Of a stretch of DNA of 64,000 nucleotides, positions 58,597 to 64,000 are shown piece after piece. Position numbers and translations under genes: made by a program. The notes under the pieces are model-generated. The model made no database searches, was not told the origin of the DNA, and saw only the letters and a list, made by a program, of their open reading frames with translations. Source of the stretch: Bradyrhizobium sp. BR 10289 (GTDB lineage: Bacteria > Pseudomonadota > Alphaproteobacteria > Rhizobiales > Xanthobacteraceae); NCBI RefSeq assembly GCF_019455385.1, contig NZ_JACOFR010000001.1:310001-374000 (forward strand), written 5' to 3'. Positions within the stretch are counted from its first letter, which is position 1, and each line of letters begins with the position of its first letter.

Positions 58597-59359
58597 GTAC
58601 CACGACACCTCGATTCCGCGCGCGTGCGGCTGCTCCTGGGCATCGCTGCACGCCGAGGTGCTGCCGTTTGCAGTCCAGCCGACCGAGGCAATCGACTTTC
58701 TCAGGAAGAAAGCAAACGTTCCGACGTCGGCATGGACCGATCTCTGGCAACAGGAGCACTCGGCAAGCTTCACCGTCGCCGGTGCGATGACGGATCAGTT
58801 GGTCGCCGACTTCCACGACGCCGTGAACAAGGCGATCGAGAGCGGCGAGACGCTGGAGACCTTTCGGAAGGACTTCGACAAGATCGTCGAGGAGCACGGC
58901 TGGAGCTACAACGGCTCGCGCAACTGGCGCAGCCGTGTCATCTTCGACACCAACATGAGCACGGCCTACGCCGCCGGCCGCTGGGAGCAGATCCAGCGCG
59001 TCAAGCGCACGCGGCCGTATCTGATCTACCGCCATCTCGAAGGCCAGAAGCATCCGCGCCCGCTTCACGAGAAGTGGGACGGCACGATTCTGCCGGTCGA
59101 TCATCCATGGTGGCAGACGCATTACCCGCCGAACGGCTGGGGCTGTCATTGCTGGGTCGACAGCCTCTCCGATGATGATCTGCGGCGCTACGGGCTTAAG
59201 GTCTCGAAGCGCGCTCCGCTCTCGAAGATGGTCGAGAAGACGATCCGGCTGCCCGATGGCAGCACGCGGACGGTGCTGGTGCCCGAAGGCATAGATCCCG
59301 GCTTCGCCTATCGGCCCGGCGAGATGCCGGCGAGCCTCGAAGAGGCGCTCGACGAATGA
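58589..59359 (+). CDS. Head morphogenesis protein (Mu F-like, short)
   Basis: A 256-residue F-like minor head protein: FHDAVNKAIESGETLETFRKDFDKIV, WRSRVIFDTNMSTAYAAGRWEQIQ, RHLEGQKHPRPLHEKWDGTILPVDHPWWQTHYPPNGWGCHCWV. The Pro-Pro-Asn-Gly-Trp-Gly-Cys-x-Cys block is the family hallmark. It is shorter than Mu F. In this phage it is separated by 26 kb from the protease and capsid genes it works with. Confidence 0.92.
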   Translation: MLKYHDTSIPRACGCSWASLHAEVLPFAVQPTEAIDFLRKKANVPTSAWTDLWQQEHSASFTVAGAMTDQLVADFHDAVNKAIESGETLETFRKDFDKIVEEHGWSYNGSRNWRSRVIFDTNMSTAYAAGRWEQIQRVKRTRPYLIYRHLEGQKHPRPLHEKWDGTILPVDHPWWQTHYPPNGWGCHCWVDSLSDDDLRRYGLKVSKRAPLSKMVEKTIRLPDGSTRTVLVPEGIDPGFAYRPGEMPASLEEALDE

Positions 59360-59524
59360 GAATTGCTCCCGGCATGGAAGTGGCGGGGGTCGACAGCGCG
59401 CAAACGCTGCAAACCGCGGGCCGATCCTGGCAGAAAGACCCGCACGACGAGAGAGTTCGTTCCCGCCGACCCGCCGCTGCTGCGCAGCGCGGCGACCGTA
59501 GGCGGGGCGGAGCGATTCGAAGAG

Positions 59525-60279
59525 ATGAGTACAGGAGTTGTCTACAGGCCGGTGAAGCCGGCCGCGGGCTATATCGGCGGCAAGAAGCAGCTGGCGAAGA
59601 CGATTGTCGCCGCCATCGAACGGATTCCGCACGAGACTTATGCCGAGCCCTTTGTGGGCATGGGAGGGGTTTTCCTGCGCCGGCGGCGGCCGAGGAAGGG
59701 CGAGATCATCAACGATCGCTCCGGCGACGTGGCGACGTTCTTTCGCATCCTGCAGCGCCACTACGTGCCCTTTATGGACATGCTGAAATGGCAGATCACG
59801 GGGCGCGCCGAGTTCGAGCGGCTGAAGGCAACCGATCCGGCGACGCTCACCGACCTGGAGCGTGCCGCGCGCTTTCTCTATCTCCAGCGGACGGCGTTCG
59901 GCGGCAAGGTGGCGGGCCGCAACTTCGGTGTCGATCCGGCCGGCGCGCGCTTCAACGCGGCGAAGCTCGCGCCCATGCTGGACGAACTGCACGAGCGGCT
60001 TGCAGGCGTCACGATCGAATGCCTGCCGTGGGCCGAGTTCATCAGGCGATACGACCGTCCGGGCGTGCTGTTCTTTCTCGACCCGCCGTACTTTGGCGGC
60101 GAGAAGGACTACGGCGCAGGCCTGTTCGACCCATGTCGATCAACGACGTCCCGGAGATCCGCCGCACGTTCGCCGGCTTCCGCCTGCGGCCGGTGCGCCT
60201 GACCTATTCGGTCGCCCGCAGCAACAAGGCACACCAGGCGCGGGAGCTGATCATCACGGCCGGCAGACGGAGGCGCTGA
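59525..60279 (+). pseudogene. D12-class DNA adenine methyltransferase, broken by deletion/frameshift
   Basis: From ATG 59525 the frame encodes GYIGGKKQLAKTIVAAI, the AdoMet motif TYAEPFVGMGGVF and the catalytic DPPYFGGEKDYGAGLFD. At about 60130 it changes into PCRSTTSRRS. The normal ending continues in another frame (MSINDVPEIRRTFAGFRLRPVRLTYSVARSNKAHQARELIIT, 60133-60279). About 15 residues that normally lie between DYGAGLF and SINDVPEIR are absent, so a small out-of-phase deletion broke the gene. An intact version would protect phage DNA; like Mu mom, it lies at the right end. Confidence 0.82.
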
Positions 60280-60280
60280 A

Positions 60281-60419
60281 GAGTCCGAGTTCCGAGTCCG
60301 AGTTCGCCACCACGGAGGTTCGCGCGTCGGCCGCTAAACCGTTGCAAGACAATCATTTTGCGTCGATTTGGTAGAACTCGGACTCGCTGACGCAAAAGCC
60401 CGGATTTGAGTCCGAGTTC
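60281..60419. repeat. Four copies of GAGTCCGAGTTC near the right end
   Basis: Direct copies lie at 60281-60292, 60294-60305 and 60408-60419, and an inverted copy (GAACTCGGACTC) at 60374-60385. Copies three and four can form a 12-bp stem with a 22-base loop, perhaps the late-operon terminator. Each copy contains GAGTC, a GANTC (CcrM) site. Confidence 0.75.
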
Positions 60420-60469
60420 GGAACGCCGCTCCGTGTTTTCCAGCAGTTTTGTGCGCGCCGACGCCTTGG

Positions 60470-60611
60470 GGTGACATTTGAACTTGCGCGCGGTCTGTAT
60501 CGCAAATGCGCGCCGAGGGCCGCCCAAGCCCTTGCATTCCAATCACTTCCCGCCGTTTCCCGGATAATCCCGGCTGATCCCGGGAGGTGTCATATGAACC
60601 TGCGCGTCACA
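60470..60611. other. Prophage right end with transposase-type binding sites
   Basis: R2 at 60470-60490 (complement CGCGCAAGTTCAAATG, then TCACC) and the terminal R1 at 60586-60606 (complement CGCGCAGGTTCATATG, then ACACC) are inverted versions of the left sites. R1 ends five bases before the ACA terminus, as L1 starts five bases after TGT. A weaker match at 60492-60512 keeps the 22-bp spacing seen at the left end. Confidence 0.85.
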
Positions 60612-60616
60612 CCTGG
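60612..60616. repeat. Target-site duplication, right copy (CCTGG)
   Basis: CCTGG follows the ACA terminus and equals the five bases before the left terminus (16039-16043). Confidence 0.9.
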
Positions 60617-60900
60617 CGCCCGGGGTCTGTGCGCCAAGTCTTGCGGTGATGCGGCGATCCAACCGGACACGCGCATCAGCCATCCGCAAGGTGACGGGGG
60701 CAAAAGTGCAACGCTCCCCGGGGAGAGCACGACATACGCCGTTCCAACCACTGCGCAGGGAAGGCCGGGATGTCCCGGCTACACCTGTATGCCGCTGTGC
60801 AGCCTCTTGTAGCGCAACCTTCGCACAGTGGACCTCGGGTGCCAGTGGGCTCCCGGTCTTCCCTGCGCCCTCTTTCAATTTGAGGGTGAAGCGATGAAGC
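60612..60900 (+). repeat. Right half of the host repeat split by the prophage
   Basis: It continues the sequence ending at 16043 and contains the stretches CTTGCGGTGATGCGGCGATC and CTCTTTCAATTTGAGGGTG. It resembles a repeat I remember from bradyrhizobial chromosomes. Several short ORFs cross it but none looks like a real gene. The following bases up to 60991 also show no gene. Confidence 0.55.
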
Positions 60901-60991
60901 AAAGCTCGGGCGAACAAGCCGCGAGGCCGCGAAGGCGTGTCCGAGATTGAAGCTCAAATGCAAAAAGGTGCCGCGAGCACCAACCCATCGC

Positions 60992-61120
60992 CGTCACCCT
61001 GAGGTGCGCGCTCTGCTGCGCATCGCGCTGCAGAGCAAGCCTCGAAGGGCGACGGCCCGGATGCATCCTGGCCGTACATCCTTCGAGGCTCGCCGAAGAG
61101 GCGAGCACCTCAGGATGACG
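60992..61120. repeat. Palindromic interspersed repeat
   Basis: Outer arms CGTCACCCTGAGGTGC and GCACCTCAGGATGACG pair with one mismatch; inner arms GCCTCGAAGG and CCTTCGAGGC also pair, giving a long cruciform. Such Rhizobiales palindromes are common and are probably non-coding mobile repeats. No gene lies between it and 61315. Confidence 0.7.
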
Positions 61121-61314
61121 GGATTGATACTGCCGCCGCGAAAAGACTCAGGATCGCTTTCCGCCTTCGTCAAAGCTTCGGCGGATCCGTCGCGGCGTTT
61201 GCAAAGACGACGGTGATGCAGTCGCACGCCTCTTTGTGAGTTGTGCACGCGCCGCAACCCGCTACGATGTCCCCGCTCCCTGATCACGGGGCGCGAGCAG
61301 CAGGCGGAGTCGAC

Positions 61315-62979
61315 ATGAGCGGGCAGAGCCACAAAGTCAAAGGATCGGACCTGTTCGTCGCGGCGCTGGAGAATGAAGGCGTCGACCGTATTTTCGGCGT
61401 GCCCGGCGAAGAAAATCTCGACATTGTCGAATCGCTGCGCGTTTCCAAAATCGAGCTGGTGCTGACCCGCCACGAGCAGGCCGCCGCCTTCATGGCCGCC
61501 ACGCACGGCCGGCTGACCGGCAAGCCCGGCGTCTGTCTCTCCACGCTCGGCCCCGGTGCGCTCAACCTGTCCACCGGTGCGGCCTATGCCCATCTCGGCG
61601 CGATGCCGATGATCTTGATCACCGGCCAGAAGGCGATCATGAGCAGCCGGCAGGCCCGCTTCCAGATCGTCGATGTGGTCGCGACCATGAAGCCGCTGAC
61701 GAAATTGTCGCGGCAGATCGTCAGCGCCTCCAGCATTCCGACGGTGGTGCGCGACGCCTTCCGCGTGGCGATGGAGGAGCGGCCCGGGCCGGTGCATCTC
61801 GAACTGCCCGAGGATATCGCCGGCGATGAGGTCGAGGCCGTCCCCGTGATCCCGGTCCATCCGATCGAAATTCCCGTCGCCCATCGCGCCGCGCTCGATC
61901 GTGCCGCCGAGATGATTTTGGCCGCCCAGCGCCCGCTGGTGATGATGGGGGCGGCCACGAGCCGGCCGCGCTCGACGCATGGCATCGCCAGCTTCGTGCG
62001 CCGGACCGGCATTCCGTTCTTCACGACGCAGATGGGCAAGGGCACCGTGCCCGGCGGCACTAATCTCTACATGGGCACTGCGGCGCTGTCGGAGCGCGAC
62101 TATGTCCACGACGCGATCGACGCCGCAGACCTGATCGTCGCAATCGGTCACGACCCCATCGAGAAGCCGCCCTTCATCATGGGGCCGTCGGGGCCCAAGG
62201 TCATTCACGTCAGCTACACCTCGGCAAGCGTTGAGCAGGTCTATTTCCCGGACGCCGAGGTGATCGGCGACGTCGGCCCGAGCCTGGAGCTGCTGGCCGA
62301 CCGGCTCGAAGGCAAGCTGCCGCGGGCCGCGGCGCTGCTGCCGCTGCGTGAAGAGATCCTCGGCCGCATCGCCGACCGCGCCACCGAGGCGCGCTGGCCG
62401 CCGACGCCGCAGCGGATCGTGCACGATATCCGCCAGGTCATCCCGGAGAACGGCATCGTCGCGCTCGACAACGGCATGTACAAGATCTGGTTCGCGCGCA
62501 ACTACCGCACCCGCGTCGCCAACACGCTGCTGCTCGACAATGCGCTGGCGACCATGGGCGCCGGCCTGCCATCGGCGATGATGGCCGCGATGCTCTATCC
62601 CGACCGCCGCGTGCTCGCAGTCGCGGGCGACGGCGGCTTCATGATGAACAGCCAGGAGATGGAGACGGCGGTCCGCCTCAAGCTCAACCTCGTCGTGCTG
62701 GTGCTGGAGGACAACGCCTACGGCATGATCCGCTGGAAGCAGGCCGTGGACCACTTCGCCGATTACGGCATGACCTTCGGCAATCCCGACTTCGTCGTTT
62801 ATGCCAAGGCCTATGGCGCCAAGGGCCATCGCATCGCGAGCATCGACAGTTTTGCCCCGACGCTCGATGCCGCTTTCAAGGAAGGCGGCGTGCATGTGGT
62901 GGTCATCCCGATCGACTATTCGGAGAATGTGCGCGTGCTGGTCGACGAGCTGCGGGCCCGTGAGAAGGCGAAGGCGTGA
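61315..62979 (+). CDS. Acetolactate synthase large subunit-like ThDP enzyme (catabolic type)
   Basis: A 554-residue ThDP-dependent enzyme in three domains: the N-terminal PYR domain has the catalytic Glu in TRHEQAAAFMA (about residue 47), a central domain (AEMILAAQRPLVMMGA), and the C-terminal PP domain has GDGGFMMNSQEMETAVRLKLNLVVLVLEDNAYG, the ThDP-Mg motif. It joins two pyruvates to acetolactate. The length and lack of an adjacent small subunit suggest a catabolic, FAD-independent AlsS-like enzyme or another carboligase. GGCGGAG precedes the ATG. Confidence 0.85.
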   Translation: MSGQSHKVKGSDLFVAALENEGVDRIFGVPGEENLDIVESLRVSKIELVLTRHEQAAAFMAATHGRLTGKPGVCLSTLGPGALNLSTGAAYAHLGAMPMILITGQKAIMSSRQARFQIVDVVATMKPLTKLSRQIVSASSIPTVVRDAFRVAMEERPGPVHLELPEDIAGDEVEAVPVIPVHPIEIPVAHRAALDRAAEMILAAQRPLVMMGAATSRPRSTHGIASFVRRTGIPFFTTQMGKGTVPGGTNLYMGTAALSERDYVHDAIDAADLIVAIGHDPIEKPPFIMGPSGPKVIHVSYTSASVEQVYFPDAEVIGDVGPSLELLADRLEGKLPRAAALLPLREEILGRIADRATEARWPPTPQRIVHDIRQVIPENGIVALDNGMYKIWFARNYRTRVANTLLLDNALATMGAGLPSAMMAAMLYPDRRVLAVAGDGGFMMNSQEMETAVRLKLNLVVLVLEDNAYGMIRWKQAVDHFADYGMTFGNPDFVVYAKAYGAKGHRIASIDSFAPTLDAAFKEGGVHVVVIPIDYSENVRVLVDELRAREKAKA

Positions 62980-62986
62980 GTGCGGT

Positions 62987-63125
62987 CTCGTGTCCCGGAC
63001 GCGCTGCAGCGTTCTTACGCTGCTGCGCAGAGCCGGGACCCAGGAAGCTGCAGAGCAGCCTGATGCATGGGCCCCGGCTCTGCAGCGCACGGCCAAGGGG
63101 CGCTGCGCTGCGTCCGGGGCACGAG
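62987..63125. repeat. Palindromic interspersed repeat
   Basis: CTCGTGTCCCGGACGCGCTG at the left and CTGCGTCCGGGGCACGAG at the right are near-perfect inverted arms around a GC-rich centre (CCGGGACCCAGG, CCCCGGCTCTGC). It resembles palindromic repeats common in Bradyrhizobium and Rhodopseudomonas. No gene is seen in it. Confidence 0.7.
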
Positions 63126-63194
63126 AGGAGCACTTGTGTTGCGCTCTCCAATCCCCAACACTCTCCATCACCACACCAACCACAGGAAGATGAA

Positions 63195-63542
63195 ATGACT
63201 CGCGTTCGTTGTGTCACCGAGATGGGCATGGGCGTCGACGTTCACGGCAGGGACGCCACCAAGGCCGCCAAGCGTGCGGTGTCGGATGCCATCCGACATT
63301 CGAGCCTCGGCTTCTTCCGGATGATCGGCAAGACCGCGAACGACATGTTCGTCGATGTCACGATCGGCGTGCCCAACCCTGAAGCTGTCGACACGGACGC
63401 CGTCGCGAAGGAGCTGCCTTACGGCACGGTGACCGTGACTGCGGTGAAGGGCGGGCTCGAGATTCCCTCGGCGACGGAGGTGGCCAACGATCCCATCCTG
63501 ATCGCCAATGCGGCCGTCATCGTCAGCTTCGACAAGGACTAG
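63195..63542 (+). CDS. Lin0512 family protein
   Basis: A 115-residue protein: RVRCVTEMGMGVDVHGRDATKAAKRAVSDAIRHSSLGF, then FVDVTIGVPNPEAVDTDAVAKELPYG, typical of the Lin0512 family. The function is unknown. AGGAAG lies just upstream of ATG 63195. It lies between the synthase and a GNAT gene on the same strand. Confidence 0.85.
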   Translation: MTRVRCVTEMGMGVDVHGRDATKAAKRAVSDAIRHSSLGFFRMIGKTANDMFVDVTIGVPNPEAVDTDAVAKELPYGTVTVTAVKGGLEIPSATEVANDPILIANAAVIVSFDKD

Positions 63543-63546
63543 GCCG

Positions 63547-64000
63547 GTGTTGGACAGCGATGAGCGGCTGCTGGATCGCCCGATCTGGAGCGCGCTGACG
63601 ACGAGCCAGAAGCATCTGGCTGAAGGCGGGCCGCGCGCGTTGCGCTACCCCGTCGACATGACGCCATTCGCCGACATGGTGGACATGTCCGCGACCAGCT
63701 TTGCCGCGCTCGGCGATCTCATGTCGGGATCGCACGTCGCCGCGCTGTTCACGCCGGAGCCGGTCGAAATTCCCGCCGGATTCAAGGTGGTGCTGGCCGA
63801 GACCGGCGAGCAGATGATCGGCTCGCCCGCCGACACTTCGCCGCGCGACGCCGAGATCGTCAAATTGGGCGCCGCCGATGTTCCCGCCATGATGGCACTG
63901 ACCGAGCTGACCAAGCCCGGTCCATTCGCCGTGCGGACGCACGAGCTCGGCACGTTCCTCGGCATCCGCGCCGGTGGCGAGCTGGTCGCGATGACCGGCG
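63547..64000 (+). CDS. GNAT-family acetyltransferase, N-terminal part (runs off the window)
   Basis: The frame is open from GTG 63547 to the end of the window (151 codons). It reads LLDRPIWSALTTSQKHLAEG, then FADMVDMSATSFAALGDLMSGSHVAALFTPEPVEIPAGF, KLGAADVPAMMALTELTKPGPF and ELGTFLGIRAGGELVAMTG. The last part is the start of an acetyltransferase fold; the rest lies outside. Five bases separate it from the Lin0512 gene. Confidence 0.8.
   Translation, partial: MLDSDERLLDRPIWSALTTSQKHLAEGGPRALRYPVDMTPFADMVDMSATSFAALGDLMSGSHVAALFTPEPVEIPAGFKVVLAETGEQMIGSPADTSPRDAEIVKLGAADVPAMMALTELTKPGPFAVRTHELGTFLGIRAGGELVAMTG

Larger units (their letters stand above)
16044..60611. mobile_element. Mu-like transposable prophage, siphovirus-type tail
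   Basis: The element is 44,568 bp long with TGT/ACA termini, related inverted binding sites at both ends and a CCTGG duplication. It contains MuA- and MuB-like transposition genes, Gam, GemA, Ner-like and S24 repressor genes, Mor/C-type activator, lysis genes, Mu-type head genes and lambda/D3112-type tail genes. Leftward genes occupy 16.1-32.7 kb and rightward genes 40.5-60.3 kb, with accessory genes between. Apart from a broken methyltransferase, every expected essential gene appears open, so it may be inducible. Confidence 0.96.

Noticed and set aside
60281..60419. CRISPR-like array
   Set aside because: Only four 12-bp copies, irregular spacing, one inverted and no cas genes; not a CRISPR array. 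None is seen elsewhere in the window.
60471..60897. Short ORFs on both strands across the right prophage junction and the host repeat
   Set aside because: They cross the prophage border or lie in non-coding repeat sequence, and have no coherent protein features.
60994..63183. A 729-codon leftward open frame opposite the acetolactate synthase gene
   Set aside because: The plus-strand enzyme has complete ThDP motifs; the opposite frame has only low-complexity composition.

Overview
The window looks like chromosomal DNA of an alphaproteobacterium, most probably Bradyrhizobium or a close relative. The DNA is GC-rich, start codons include GTG and TTG, many neighbouring genes are typical bradyrhizobial small regulators and enzymes, and the interspersed repeats resemble those I remember from Bradyrhizobium genomes. 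The organism call is inference; no rRNA or species marker gene is present.

Positions 1-16043 and 60612-64000 are host chromosome. The left part is a run of small regulator/effector units: a PIN toxin-antitoxin pair, a TetR gene with a DUF308-like membrane protein that share an operator, a CGNR regulator divergent from a frameshifted EamA transporter, LysR/SDR divergent pairs, a MarR-GNAT fusion with a palindromic operator over its own start codon, and a PadR gene with an inverted repeat. The right part has a catabolic-type acetolactate synthase, a Lin0512 protein and the start of a GNAT gene, separated by interspersed palindromic repeats.

Positions 16044-60611 (44,568 bp) are a complete-looking Mu-like transposable prophage. 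Its ends can be placed to the base: TGT...ACA termini, inverted transposase-type binding sites at both ends, and a 5-bp target duplication (CCTGG). It carries a MuA-type DDE transposase, a MuB-type ATPase, Gam, GemA, Ner-like and S24 repressor genes. Morphogenesis genes mix Mu-type head proteins (terminase, DUF935 portal, F-like, I-type protease, T-type capsid) with a siphovirus-type tail (tape measure, G/GT chaperones with a GGGAAAC slippery site, J-like tip). Unlike Mu, the repressor/transposase switch lies in the middle. The early genes, lysis genes, terminase, portal and F run rightward from 40.5 to 60.3 kb. The protease, capsid and tail genes run leftward from 32.7 to 16.1 kb. A Mor/C-type activator gene at 50.3 kb is followed by a dyad, and a near-identical perfect 20-bp palindrome lies at the head of the leftward late operon, so one activator may fire both late arms.

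Between the two arms (32.8-39.7 kb) is an accessory zone. It holds a beta-propeller-like virion protein candidate, an operon joining a mini DNA ligase, two HNH-type nucleases and a membrane protein (a candidate defence or host-interaction module), small rhizobial proteins, and two lipoproteins beside the repressor. Other notable cargo: a phage-borne GcrA-type cell-cycle regulator, an adenine methyltransferase broken by a deletion/frameshift at the right end, a GNAT protein in the tail operon, an RlpA-like protein in the lysis cassette, and a tRNA-like element with an abnormal anticodon arm.
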